A DNA stretch of 64,000 nt from Rossellomorea sp. SC111. Lineage in GTDB: Bacteria > Bacillota > Bacilli > Bacillales > Bacillaceae_B. The stretch is taken from the NCBI RefSeq assembly GCF_024733565.1, contig NZ_JANIOC010000002.1, positions 248,979-312,978 on the forward strand, read 5' to 3'. The position numbers and the translations under genes were made by a program. Below are positions 52,672-61,250 of the stretch, piece after piece. Each line of letters begins with the position of its first letter. Positions within the stretch are counted from its first letter, which is position 1. The notes beneath the pieces were generated by a model that searched no databases, had not been told where the DNA came from, and was given only the letters and a program-made list of their open reading frames with translations.

Positions 52672-54828
52672 TCAATGGAACAACCCGGATTCTTTTGATT
52701 TTTTCATAAAAGCTTTTGTCCTTTTACTTAGCGGTCCTTTAAAAAATATGCCGAATAGCAAAGCAAAGAGGCCAAATAGAGTTAGAATTAACATATCTCT
52801 ATACACTCTTTCCAAAACGATCCCTCCAACTGCCTCCCTCATGAGATCGATGCTATAAGAAAATGGGAGGAAGGGATGAATGGTTTGGAAAAAAGCCGGC
52901 AAAAGAGGCACTGGATAAGTCCCTCCGGCTCCTGCAATCTGCAGGACCAGAAGGACGATGGCCATCGCTTTTCCAATATTCCCAAATACTGATACCAATG
53001 TATATACTACGATCATAAAAACAATGCTGATGAGTAATCCGAAGACTATAAACCAACCAGGTTCTGCAATATGAACCCCAAGGATAAAAATGTCGCCAAC
53101 TGTTACAATCATGGCTTGTATGAAACCAATACAGAGAAACGTCAGAAGTTTACCAAAGTAAATTTGCCTTTCAGTAAACTCATGAGGAGTGATTACTTCA
53201 GTTGCTAATAGTGAGATTAACAAAAGTGCACCTACCCAGATGGCTAACACAGTGTAAAACGGGGTCATGGCAGCCCCGTAATTTTGTATTGGAAATAAAC
53301 TATTTTTCTCTAAGACAACCGGTTCTTCAAAAAAGCTTTTCTCTGCATTGGGATCATTCCGGAGGAGATCAATGACTTCATTAATATCGGTTTTCCCCTG
53401 GATATCCCTGATACGGTCGGCAAGCTGGCTGATTTTTTCTTTAACATACGGAAATTGCCTTGAGACATTTTGGAGTATTTCCGTTCCTTTTCCTAGGTTT
53501 TCATCTGTATTAGAGAGAATCCTATCCACTTCCGGAATGGTGCTTTGTATGTCTAGAAGGATCTTCCTTGCTTCATTCAACGTTCCCTTCGCTTTAGCTA
53601 CCTCACCCAATACAGCCGGTTCAATCGTTTGTTTGTATCTTTTTATAAGTGCATGCATATCTTTATCCGTTTTGCTGGCACGATCTTTTATGCCCTTGAT
53701 CAATTCGTTCACGTCTTGTTGCTTAGTAGCAAGGATATCATTTAGTTTCTGGCCTTCTTTTTGAATTGTCTGCATTTCCAACTTAACTTCCTCCAGCTGA
53801 TTCAAGGCCTTTTCAATCTGTTCCTGGTTTGGATTTTCTTCATTCTTCTGTAACGATTGTAAGGAAGCTTCAACCGTGTCAATCGTTTGGATGGAAGTGG
53901 CAAGTTTATCAGCTACTCCTTTGTTAATCGTTTCTGCTCCACTAAGGTCAATAGAAGAGGTTTCAATTTGCCCCAGGAATTCGTTGACCCTGGCAGCCAT
54001 TTCCTGTACTCGCTCCAAATCTTCTTGAATGGTTGGAGCCATCTCGTTTAATTCATTTTCAGCTCTTTCAAGAAAATCCGTGGTCTGATCGATCGTATCA
54101 AGTCCCTGATTCGTCACACGTTTCACATCAGGAATTTCAGCCTGTGCTCTCTGAATAATCCGCTTGGCACTTTCGGCATCCGACAAAGATTCATTCAGGA
54201 CAGCACCGATTCCTGGTAACTTTCGATCTACTGTAAATACATAATCCTCAAACCTTTTTATGTCAGGAAGATCCTTTTGAATCTCAATTCCAAGCTCATT
54301 AAACAGTTCAAATATAGTCCCATTGACAGTCGATATAAAGGAACCCGTAATTTTATCGACGATTCCTCCTGCCCCGGATTCTGTAATTTTTGGGGCGATG
54401 GCATTGATCTTTTCGTTTACGTAATATTCCAAGGTTGCCTTTTCAGGTTTATCTTCTATGACAGTGGCTAACTTCCTGGAGAAGTCACTCGGAATGATGA
54501 TAACCGCGAAATACTCCCCATACTCAACACGATCCATAGCTTTTTTTCTATCAACAAACTTCCAGTTCATTTCATTATTTTTCTTTAATTCTTTTACAAG
54601 ATCCATGCCAATATTCAATTTTTCATCCCTGAGTTCCGCCCCATTGTCTTCATTCACGATCCCGACCGGGAGCTGATCGGTCTTGCTGTAAGGGTCCCAG
54701 GAAGCGCCGATGTTAAACCATGCATACAAAGATGGTAACAACATTAAACCACCTATCAAGAACGCAGCCACCCAGTTCCTGGATACATTTCTTATATCCC
54801 GTGTAAAAATCCTCCAGCTATTTCCCAT
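52672..54828 (-). CDS. YhgE/Pip-family membrane protein
   Basis: A 718-residue protein of the YhgE/Pip family. A first helix (AAFLIGGLMLLPSLYAWFN) is followed by a long extracytoplasmic, coiled-coil-rich region (residues about 45-520), then five or so C-terminal helices with ABC-2-like sequence. Such proteins are linked to phage receptors (Pip, YueB) and export. ATG 54828 follows GGGAGG. It may form a unit with the MerR and SDR genes upstream, but a terminator intervenes. Confidence 0.9.
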   Translation of the reverse strand: MGNSWRIFTRDIRNVSRNWVAAFLIGGLMLLPSLYAWFNIGASWDPYSKTDQLPVGIVNEDNGAELRDEKLNIGMDLVKELKKNNEMNWKFVDRKKAMDRVEYGEYFAVIIIPSDFSRKLATVIEDKPEKATLEYYVNEKINAIAPKITESGAGGIVDKITGSFISTVNGTIFELFNELGIEIQKDLPDIKRFEDYVFTVDRKLPGIGAVLNESLSDAESAKRIIQRAQAEIPDVKRVTNQGLDTIDQTTDFLERAENELNEMAPTIQEDLERVQEMAARVNEFLGQIETSSIDLSGAETINKGVADKLATSIQTIDTVEASLQSLQKNEENPNQEQIEKALNQLEEVKLEMQTIQKEGQKLNDILATKQQDVNELIKGIKDRASKTDKDMHALIKRYKQTIEPAVLGEVAKAKGTLNEARKILLDIQSTIPEVDRILSNTDENLGKGTEILQNVSRQFPYVKEKISQLADRIRDIQGKTDINEVIDLLRNDPNAEKSFFEEPVVLEKNSLFPIQNYGAAMTPFYTVLAIWVGALLLISLLATEVITPHEFTERQIYFGKLLTFLCIGFIQAMIVTVGDIFILGVHIAEPGWFIVFGLLISIVFMIVVYTLVSVFGNIGKAMAIVLLVLQIAGAGGTYPVPLLPAFFQTIHPFLPFSYSIDLMREAVGGIVLERVYRDMLILTLFGLFALLFGIFFKGPLSKRTKAFMKKSKESGLFH

Positions 54829-54930
54829 ATGAATTCCTCCCTTTGTCACGAACCTTTAATTTGGAACTTAGTATACCCAACTTTAAGTTCTTAAGTTACC
54901 AACACACACTTGAATTCAACTGGATTCATC

Positions 54931-54964
54931 AAAAAAGGTATCCGACAAATGAAGGCGGATACCT
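54931..54964 (-). terminator. Terminator of the MerR gene
   Basis: AGGTATCCG pairs with CGGATACCT, followed by six T on the reverse strand. Confidence 0.85.
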
Positions 54965-54994
54965 CTTAAATGCTTATGATACTCATGCTGATTT

Positions 54995-55351
54995 TTATTC
55001 TGCCAAAGACTTTTTGTACGAACCAATTTTGTCTTTCAACATTTCATTGGTTGATAGCAGGGTTTCAATCTGTTCTTGTATATTTTTTTGATGCTCTTCG
55101 AGGAGTGTCAATCTCTCTTTTGTTGTATGATTCCCTTCCATCACTAACCAGGTATAATCTTTAATGGTGGCGATAGGCATTTTTGTCTCCCTTAATTTCA
55201 TAACAAATTTTAGCCATTTAAGGTGGGAATCGGTATACCTTCGAATACCTGAACTAGAACGATCTGGTGTGATGATTCCTTCTTTTTCATAATATCGAAG
55301 AGTATGGGAAGTGATTCCCAATATTTCCGATGCTTCGCTGATACTATACAT
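54995..55351 (-). CDS. MerR-family regulator
   Basis: A 118-residue MerR regulator: MYSISEASEILGITSHTLRY then YEKEGIITPDRSSSGIRRYT, plus a coiled coil. No cysteine cluster for metal. ATG 55351 has AGGAGG. It is divergent from the SDR gene and faces a 19-bp spacer promoter. Confidence 0.9.
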   Translation of the reverse strand: MYSISEASEILGITSHTLRYYEKEGIITPDRSSSGIRRYTDSHLKWLKFVMKLRETKMPIATIKDYTWLVMEGNHTTKERLTLLEEHQKNIQEQIETLLSTNEMLKDKIGSYKKSLAE

Positions 55352-55377
55352 GCATGATTCCTCCTATGTATAAACTC

Positions 55378-55408
55378 TTGACTTGGAGTCCACTCTAACC
55401 CTTAGGAT
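55378..55408 (+). promoter_or_regulatory. MerR-controlled promoter of the SDR gene
   Basis: TTGACT (55378-55383) and TAGGAT (55403-55408) are 19 bases apart, the long spacer of MerR promoters. The dyad TTGGAGT-CC-ACTCTAA lies between them. Confidence 0.65.
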
Positions 55409-55442
55409 AGAAGTGTACCATAAACAGACAGGAGGAAAAAAT

Positions 55443-56207
55443 ATGAATTATACAGTCATTACCGGAGCAAGCTCAGGGATCGGATATGAGGCTTCACTTG
55501 CATTTGCAGCAAGAGGGAAGAATATTATTGCTGTTGCCAGACGGGAAGATAATTTGAATGAACTGAAGAGTGAAATCGTTTCCACTTACCCAGATGTGGA
55601 TGTCATTACGATGACAGTTGATTTATCTTTAAGCGAGAACGTCTATGAGTTTTATAAAAGCTTGAAACAGTATAATATTCAAACATTGATTAATAATGCC
55701 GGATTTGGAAATTTTGATTCCGTACCTGAGCAAAAACTGACTAAAATTCAAAGCATGATAAATCTTAACATCGAAGCATTGACCCTGCTATCTTCCCTAT
55801 TTGTCCGGGATTATGAACACGTAGCCGGCACTCAACTGATCAATGTTTCTTCAGGGGGAGGATATACGATTGTGGCGGATGCCGTTACCTACTGCGCAAC
55901 GAAGTTCTATGTGAGTGCATTCACAGAGGGACTCGCTCAAGAACTTGCTTCAAAAGGTTCCGAGATGAAAGCGAAAGTATTAGCTCCTGCTGCGACTGAA
56001 ACCGAGTTTGCACAGCGATCATTTGATGTAACTGATTTCAATTATGACGGTACTGTCCCGCAATATCATACAGCAAAGGAAATGGCACAATTCATGCTGG
56101 ATCTCTATGACAGTGACAAAGTGGTAGGGATTGTAGACGGAGAGACCTATGAGTTCAATTTAGTGGATCCTATTTATCCATATGCTAAACGATCATCTCA
56201 AGAATAA
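55443..56207 (+). CDS. Short-chain dehydrogenase/reductase
   Basis: A 254-residue SDR oxidoreductase. TGASSGIG at residues 7-14 binds NAD(P), NNAG at 84-87, catalytic Ser136/137, Tyr150 and Lys154 (YCATK). ATG 55443 follows CAGGAGG. It is the target of the divergent MerR gene. Substrate unknown. Confidence 0.93.
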   Translation: MNYTVITGASSGIGYEASLAFAARGKNIIAVARREDNLNELKSEIVSTYPDVDVITMTVDLSLSENVYEFYKSLKQYNIQTLINNAGFGNFDSVPEQKLTKIQSMINLNIEALTLLSSLFVRDYEHVAGTQLINVSSGGGYTIVADAVTYCATKFYVSAFTEGLAQELASKGSEMKAKVLAPAATETEFAQRSFDVTDFNYDGTVPQYHTAKEMAQFMLDLYDSDKVVGIVDGETYEFNLVDPIYPYAKRSSQE

Positions 56208-56237
56208 AGGAAACGTTTTAACAAGACTATATCCTAC

Positions 56238-56269
56238 AGTATCACGAATGCTCATTGATTCGTGATACT
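56238..56269 (+). terminator. Terminator of the SDR gene
   Basis: AGTATCACGAAT pairs perfectly with ATTCGTGATACT; T-rich end. Confidence 0.8.
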
Positions 56270-56334
56270 ATCATTTCTTACTCGTACATAACTGCCACCA
56301 ATCCCCATGACTCCCCCCACTTCATATTCTGCTG

Positions 56335-56360
56335 GTTTACCTATTATTTGAATGGGGTAA
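56335..56360 (+). promoter_or_regulatory. Candidate sigma-B promoter
   Basis: GTTTAC (56335-56340), 14 bases, then GGGTAA (56355-56360) fits GTTTAA-N12-14-GGGTAT with one mismatch in each half. It lies about 60 bases before the V4R-STAS gene. Confidence 0.55.
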
Positions 56361-56421
56361 TAGAGTATTATTTGACTTTATAATATAAAGAAAATCTATT
56401 CTGTTATCGATGGGGGTTAAG

Positions 56422-57444
56422 ATGATGGCAAAGTATGATATTGACGTGAATGGATCACTGTTTGATTGGGATTTGGATAAAGGATCTATAACATTTGAAA
56501 ATGATGAGGTCGTTCTATTCTGGGTGAATACAGCTTTTAAAACGCTGATTGATTCACTCGAAGAAATCGCAGGTGAAAAAGAGGCAAGATTGGTTCTTGA
56601 AACAGCAGGCTACCGTACCGGCCTGATTGTCAGTGACTTCTACTTGAAATCCATTGGAGACCCGGAAATGATCCTCGATAAACTGCCTAATACATATGTA
56701 ACCGCTGGATGGGGAATAACAAAGATTCTTTCTTATTCCATTGAAGATAAAACAGCTGTCGTCCAATTTTGTAACGGATGGGAATATAAAGTGAATGTCG
56801 CACAGGGAAAAGAAAAAGAAGGTACTTTCATGCCTGGTCATTGGGCTGGAGTACTGACTGGAATATTCGGCTCCAAAGTATGGTACCGGGTGGTTAAAAG
56901 TCAGATCAGTGGGGACGACTGCAGTGTATATGAGTTTTTCGCATCCGATATTTCTCCTTCTTTGAATGTCAATGCGTTAATGGAAGAGCAAACCTTAGCA
57001 GCGCAAGAAGAATTGGAGCGTATTACAAAGCAAAGAACAGAAGTTTTATCCGAAATCATTAGAGAAATTTCTTCTCCGATCATTCCTGTATTGGACTCGA
57101 TTCTCGTGGTCCCCCTCGTTGGACGTTATAATGAAATTAGAGCTGAAGAATTGATAAATAAAACACTTCTCAATCTGCCACGCTATAAAGCTGAGTTTCT
57201 GATTATCGATTTGACCAGTCTCAGCAGGGTGGATGATTATACTTTATCTTTCATCCAGAAATTCGTAAGTGCAGCCTCCCTATTGGGTACCACTTGTTTG
57301 CTTGTAGGGATTTCTTCGGAACTAAGTATAAAAGTTACGCAAAGGGGCTATCGGATGAATCATATCCCCTGCTTTTCCATTCTGCAACAGGGAATCAACT
57401 ACTCGTTGGATCAATTAGGCATGGAAATCATCAAGAAGGTGTAA
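56422..57444 (+). CDS. V4R-STAS stress-sensor protein (RsbR-like)
   Basis: A roughly 341-residue protein. Residues 35-180 are a V4R small-ligand domain (TAGYRTGLIVSDFYLKSIG, CNGWEYKV, MPGHWAGVLTGIFG). A helical linker of about 40 residues follows (EEQTLAAQEELERITKQRTE). Residues 220-335 are a STAS domain like that of RsbR. At the two phosphorylation positions of RsbRA it has Glu238 (GRYNEIR) and Asp272 (RVDDYTL), both acidic. A sigma-B-like promoter precedes it. ATG 56422 or 56425 is the start behind GGGGG. Confidence 0.85.
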   Translation: MMAKYDIDVNGSLFDWDLDKGSITFENDEVVLFWVNTAFKTLIDSLEEIAGEKEARLVLETAGYRTGLIVSDFYLKSIGDPEMILDKLPNTYVTAGWGITKILSYSIEDKTAVVQFCNGWEYKVNVAQGKEKEGTFMPGHWAGVLTGIFGSKVWYRVVKSQISGDDCSVYEFFASDISPSLNVNALMEEQTLAAQEELERITKQRTEVLSEIIREISSPIIPVLDSILVVPLVGRYNEIRAEELINKTLLNLPRYKAEFLIIDLTSLSRVDDYTLSFIQKFVSAASLLGTTCLLVGISSELSIKVTQRGYRMNHIPCFSILQQGINYSLDQLGMEIIKKV

Positions 57445-57456
57445 AGCCGGGTAGGT

Positions 57457-57481
57457 ATAGGCAGGATTATCTCCTGCCTAT
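57457..57481. terminator. Hairpin overlapping convergent gene ends
   Basis: ATAGGCAGGA pairs with TCCTGCCTAT. The stop of the reverse-strand gene lies inside it. Confidence 0.55.
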
Positions 57482-58336
57482 TATCTCGGTGTCTAAGGGA
57501 TGAATATGACGTTCAATTTTCAATTGATTGCAAAGAGGAATCAGGTATGTCATAAACTTAATTGTAGTTTTTATCCGGATTTCATTGGAGTCAGAGTTAA
57601 TCCCATTCGTTCCTGAACGGATACTCATAGCCTCCCTGATCAGACTATGCCATTCTTCAGGCAGGTGCTTCAACCCATACTCACCGGCGTGCTGCTTTGA
57701 AATAATAGACCCTTCTTTCAATGTATAGTATTGCCGAAGAACTCCAAGGACCGACCATTCTATTTCTGCATCCAACATATCGGCAGGAAAATGCTTTGCT
57801 TCATCAAAGGATTTTTCAAATGAATGTAACCTTCCAACCCAATAAGTATTCATATTTTGAAGAACATATTGCCGCAATACTTCTGTGGTAGGACCTGATA
57901 TCATCAAAGCTATTTCTGGTCCCACAATTCTAATCCCCTTATGCTTCATTAAATACCACGTGATAGGGTTGAAGTTGAAATAATTTCCGTAATTCAATTC
58001 ACCATTGTTAAAGTATGCGTACATTTCGTTCTCGTCTTTACAGCTTGAATCCATCTTCTCTATATCGTCTTTTACAATGTATACTCCATCCATTTCCGGT
58101 TTTTGAAACATTTGTTGAAGCGTTTTATGTATTTTATTAAGTGCACTGGAGTCTTCTTTCAATAGTCTTCGGTTTGTGACGGTAATAAAATCAATGTCGC
58201 TGGAATCATTCACGAATGCCTCCAGGGCAATAGACCCGTGGACATACAAACCTTCGAGTGTCTCCGGCAGATAATGATGGAATAGATTGATATACTCATT
58301 TAGTACTTTGTCAACTATTTCCGGTAAGTCCTTCAA
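57467..58336 (-). CDS. Nucleotidyltransferase (aminoglycoside adenylyltransferase-like)
   Basis: A 289-residue protein. LYVHGSIALEAFVNDSSDID is the NTase motif GS..(x)DxD, followed by a C-terminal domain like ANT(3'')/DUF4111, with YTLKEGSIISKQHAGEYGLK and LPEEWHSLI. Antibiotic adenylylation is possible but not shown; the residues DSSDID suit catalysis. TTG 58336 with GGGGGAG is the start. Confidence 0.85.
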   Translation of the reverse strand: MKDLPEIVDKVLNEYINLFHHYLPETLEGLYVHGSIALEAFVNDSSDIDFITVTNRRLLKEDSSALNKIHKTLQQMFQKPEMDGVYIVKDDIEKMDSSCKDENEMYAYFNNGELNYGNYFNFNPITWYLMKHKGIRIVGPEIALMISGPTTEVLRQYVLQNMNTYWVGRLHSFEKSFDEAKHFPADMLDAEIEWSVLGVLRQYYTLKEGSIISKQHAGEYGLKHLPEEWHSLIREAMSIRSGTNGINSDSNEIRIKTTIKFMTYLIPLCNQLKIERHIHPLDTEIIGRR

Positions 58337-58439
58337 GTAATCTCCCCCAATGAATAAGCATGTCTTCCAATTTCAACTTCCAATACCAATTATTCCAAAT
58401 AATTGAAGAAGATTCAATAGGATTTGTGTAATTAAAATA

Positions 58440-58474
58440 AAACACACAGCTACCATTAGGGTCACTGTGTGTTT
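58440..58474 (-). terminator. Terminator of the CBO0543-like gene
   Basis: AAACACACA pairs with TGTGTGTTT. The stop codon of the 58462 gene lies inside the right part. Confidence 0.7.
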
Positions 58475-59043
58475 CGACTCTTCATTTTTTCAAAATAAAC
58501 AAATAAATTCGTGATCCATTTCGCGATCACTCCTACAGCAATGTATATCACAAATAGATGGATGTAACTTGTGCCTTTGTTCATATTAAAGAGACCGGCA
58601 CTCAGAAGGATGGGCTTAAGCACAAATGCAAAAACAGCGCTTACTAAAAGCAAGTACAGATAATAATTCTTCTTGTGACGATAGGTCCATTGGTATACGA
58701 ACATATAGGAAACTGGAACAAGAGATACATCCAGTGAAATAGAACTTGCCAATAAAGGATAGAGTTTATATGGATAGAACCATTTCAACATATTTGCACC
58801 GATGGCATCTGCATAGGTAAAGAATACATGAACATTATATCCATAAAACCCGAATAAAAGCGCATTCTTTTTATCCAGGAAAAGGAAAAGGGATAGCAGC
58901 GGCAAAAGGAAGAATGCAGCCATTACCCAGAACTGCCAGGAGCCAAAGTCAGAAAATTGGTACCAGTAATCGATCCACGTATCTGTTTGTTCACCTTGGA
59001 TTTCTTTCAACTTGGAAAGCATATTGTTTTGTGTTTCGTTCAT
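58462..59043 (-). CDS. CBO0543-like membrane protein
   Basis: A 193-residue protein with at least five hydrophobic helices (FWVMAAFFLLPLLSLFLFLD, ALLFGFYGYNVHVFFTYAD, YLYLLLVSAVFAFVLKPILL, HLFVIYIAVGVIAKWITNLF). It resembles the CBO0543 family. ATG 59043 follows TAGGAGTG. Function unknown. Confidence 0.7.
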   Translation of the reverse strand: MNETQNNMLSKLKEIQGEQTDTWIDYWYQFSDFGSWQFWVMAAFFLLPLLSLFLFLDKKNALLFGFYGYNVHVFFTYADAIGANMLKWFYPYKLYPLLASSISLDVSLVPVSYMFVYQWTYRHKKNYYLYLLLVSAVFAFVLKPILLSAGLFNMNKGTSYIHLFVIYIAVGVIAKWITNLFVYFEKMKSRNTQ

Positions 59044-59054
59044 GGGTTTCACTC

Positions 59055-59076
59055 CTAAGATACATATATATCTTAG
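59055..59076 (-). promoter_or_regulatory. CTAAGATA inverted repeat
   Basis: CTAAGATA and TATCTTAG face each other with six bases between, just upstream of the ribosome site of the 59043 gene. A PadR-like operator is one guess. Confidence 0.4.
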
Positions 59077-59128
59077 TATGAGCAAGTCGAAGGTGGATTA
59101 TAAACTATGTGCTTGATCTCCCATAAAA

Positions 59129-60526
59129 TCAAGCTTTATTGATAGCATCTTTTATAATGGATTCAGCTGTTTTCCTGCCATTTTGAATACAGGCACCGAT
59201 CCCTACCCCGAAGTAGGATGCTCCAGCTAATTTCACACGTGGCATCTCGGTTAAGAGTATATCGTTTAAGGCATTTACAGATTGATTGTGCCCCAGATGA
59301 TAATGCGGCATCAGGTTGTCCCAATTGGTAACTTCGATTGAAACCGGATCTGCATCGATTCCGATGGTCCTTTTAATATCTTCCAGTGCCACACCCGTCA
59401 GTTCGTCCTCTTTTAAATTCTTTAACTGTTCGTAATGAGCACTCGTGCTCTTATAAAAGAGTCTTAGCAGCAGGTTGTGGTTTCGGGATGTATGCTTCCA
59501 TTTCCGGCTCGTCCATGTACATGCATCGCATTTCACTTCACTGCCTTTAGAGACAATGAATCCCGTACCATCAGCAGGAAGCTCCTCATCAGGAACATTA
59601 AATCCCAAATAGATGGAGAGCAAGGAAGAGTTTCTTAGTGCATTAAAATTCTTGTTTAACTTTTCATGATTTAGAATCTGTTGAGTCACATCATGAGGCG
59701 TTGCGAATATGACATAATCCGCTTGGATGCTTTCATGTCCATTTAGTGTGAGCTCGTACTTTCCTGCATTCATATGTAGACTTTTTGTCTCTGATCCTTT
59801 TAGTACCATCGCATCCCCGCACACTTCTTCCAGACGGTCGATAATGGTGGATAAGCCATTTCTAAAGGAAATAAACTTTTTATTGGATGACCCTTTGAAT
59901 TTTCCCCTGTTTGCAGATAACCCTTTGATAATACTTCCATAATCATTTTTATAATCAAGCAGATAAGGAAGAGTAGACGCCATCGTCAGTTTATACAAAT
60001 CCCCTGAATATACTCCTGATAATACAGGAGCAATCTGGTTTCCAACCAATTCTTTCCCGAGAAATGCTTCCAAAAACTCGCCGATGGAACTTTCTTTCGT
60101 AAATTGAGTATTTCTTGTTTCCAGGTCGAGGAGAGCTGCTTTCTTTCCAGCTTCGGAAATAAGCGTACTTTCATTAAGGGATTCTATGCTCATCGGAATA
60201 CCGAATATCGTGTCCGGGGGGATTCTATGCAGTTCCCCATTTGTGTATATGTAGGATGTACCTGTTTCGTTGTAAACGAGATCGTCTTGAAGGTTGAGTT
60301 CATCGACCAATGGAAGAACTCCTTCATTACGGGCGACAATAGAATCTGCGCCGGCTTCCATAATAAAATCGCCTTCTGTTATCGTCTTGATTTTACCACC
60401 GAGCTGTTGATCACGTTCGATCAAAACTAATTCAATTTCCAGATTATGTTCCCTGGACATTTTTTGCAGGTAATACAGGGTTGTCAAACCTGTAATTCCC
60501 CCGCCCACTACAGCTACTTTCATCAT
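59129..60526 (-). CDS. cgoX: Protoporphyrinogen/coproporphyrinogen III oxidase
   Basis: A 465-residue FAD enzyme that oxidises coproporphyrinogen III (HemY/CgoX type of Firmicutes). The dinucleotide fold is VAVVGGGITGLTTLYYLQK. IERDQQLGGKIKT, PVLSGVYSGDLYKLTMAST and LAGASYFGVGIGACIQNG match B. subtilis HemY. It stands alone without hemE/hemH. ATG 60526 with GGAGTGG is used. Confidence 0.9.
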   Translation of the reverse strand: MMKVAVVGGGITGLTTLYYLQKMSREHNLEIELVLIERDQQLGGKIKTITEGDFIMEAGADSIVARNEGVLPLVDELNLQDDLVYNETGTSYIYTNGELHRIPPDTIFGIPMSIESLNESTLISEAGKKAALLDLETRNTQFTKESSIGEFLEAFLGKELVGNQIAPVLSGVYSGDLYKLTMASTLPYLLDYKNDYGSIIKGLSANRGKFKGSSNKKFISFRNGLSTIIDRLEEVCGDAMVLKGSETKSLHMNAGKYELTLNGHESIQADYVIFATPHDVTQQILNHEKLNKNFNALRNSSLLSIYLGFNVPDEELPADGTGFIVSKGSEVKCDACTWTSRKWKHTSRNHNLLLRLFYKSTSAHYEQLKNLKEDELTGVALEDIKRTIGIDADPVSIEVTNWDNLMPHYHLGHNQSVNALNDILLTEMPRVKLAGASYFGVGIGACIQNGRKTAESIIKDAINKA

Positions 60527-60689
60527 ACCATCCACTCCATTAATTACGTGTATGTATACAGATTATCATGTTTTATACAGATTAGAAAAAGAAACTGTGT
60601 CTGAAATAGGAAAATAGCATGCGAAAGAGAACAGGGTGTCATTTATGGTTCCTTTGTAACCTATTTACCGCCCAGCACATAATTCATAG

Positions 60690-60717
60690 TTGACAACTAG
60701 GAATAGTTTGATATAAC
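60690..60717 (+). promoter_or_regulatory. Promoter of the SAM riboswitch transcript
   Basis: TTGACA (60690-60695) and TATAAC (60712-60717) are 16 bases apart, about 30 bases before the riboswitch. Confidence 0.6.
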
Positions 60718-60747
60718 ATATAATTGAATTCTGATAACCACATAGCC

Positions 60748-60907
60748 ACTTATCCAGAGAGGTAGAGGGACTGGCCCGATGATACCTCAGCAACAGATTC
60801 TATTTTCTAGAACACTGTGCTAATTCCACAAGCGTTGAGCTTGAAAGATAAGTTGAAGTTTTTTTCACTAAAGCCTTCTTCTTATCTTACTAGGAAGTGG
60901 GCTTTTT
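60748..60907 (+). ncRNA. SAM-I (S-box) riboswitch with terminator
   Basis: P1 is ACTTATC (60748) and GATAAGT (to 60853). The P2 side has AGAGAGGTAGAGGGACTGGC then CCGATGATACCTC, the SAM-I core. P3 (GCAACAG/CTGTGCTAATTCC) and P4 (AAGC/GCTT) follow. GATAAGTTGAAG of P1 can alternatively pair with CTTCTTCTTATC (60877-60888), which would break the terminator AAAGCC...GGCTTTTTT at 60871-60907. So high SAM should stop transcription and low SAM permit it. Confidence 0.93.
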
Positions 60908-60959
60908 TACTTGAAAAGTCTCTTCCTCTGTTTTTTACATTACAAGAGGAGTGATCAAA

Positions 60960-61175
60960 ATGGGAGAAGTTTTTCAGGAAGCACCCAATAAACGAAGAAA
61001 TGAGTTAATTAACAAATTGATTGTCCATAACATTTTCAAAAAAGGTGATAAACAATTATTTGAGTTAACACTGAAAGAACTGGAGAACGAATATTACTAT
61101 ATCCAGAAGGAATGCCACCCTCATTGTGATATCGGTTCTATTCAATGGAAAAATTGCTCGAAACTGACCAGTTAG
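60960..61175 (+). CDS. fbpA: FbpA-like small basic protein under SAM riboswitch
   Basis: A 71-residue basic helical protein resembling FbpA, a small Fur-regulated protein of Bacillus tied to iron sparing: NKRRNELINKLIVHNIFKKG then KQLFELTLKELENEYYYIQ. It ends ECHPHCDIGSIQWKNCSKLT with Cys52, His53, His55, Cys56 and Cys66, so metal binding is possible. ATG 60960 follows AGAGGAGTG. The SAM riboswitch upstream is unexpected; no Fur box was seen. The name is by family resemblance. Confidence 0.75.
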   Translation: MGEVFQEAPNKRRNELINKLIVHNIFKKGDKQLFELTLKELENEYYYIQKECHPHCDIGSIQWKNCSKLTS

Positions 61176-61205
61176 TAGTACCGTTTAACAATTCAGGAGT
61201 GCCAA

Positions 61206-61250
61206 AATAAATAAATGACGCGAGCCATTGGCTCACGTCATTTATTTATT
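61206..61250. terminator. Bidirectional terminator
   Basis: AATAAATAAATGACG pairs with CGTCATTTATTTATT, plus an inner GAGCC/GGCTC stem. It overlaps the stop of spoIIP. Confidence 0.88.

Noticed and set aside
57467..58336. Calling the nucleotidyltransferase a resistance gene
   Set aside because: The motif fits ANT-like proteins, but neither substrate nor mobile context supports it.
60536..60747. A Fur box before the FbpA-like gene
   Set aside because: I searched for a TGATAATNATTATCA-like dyad and saw none; only the SAM riboswitch is supported.
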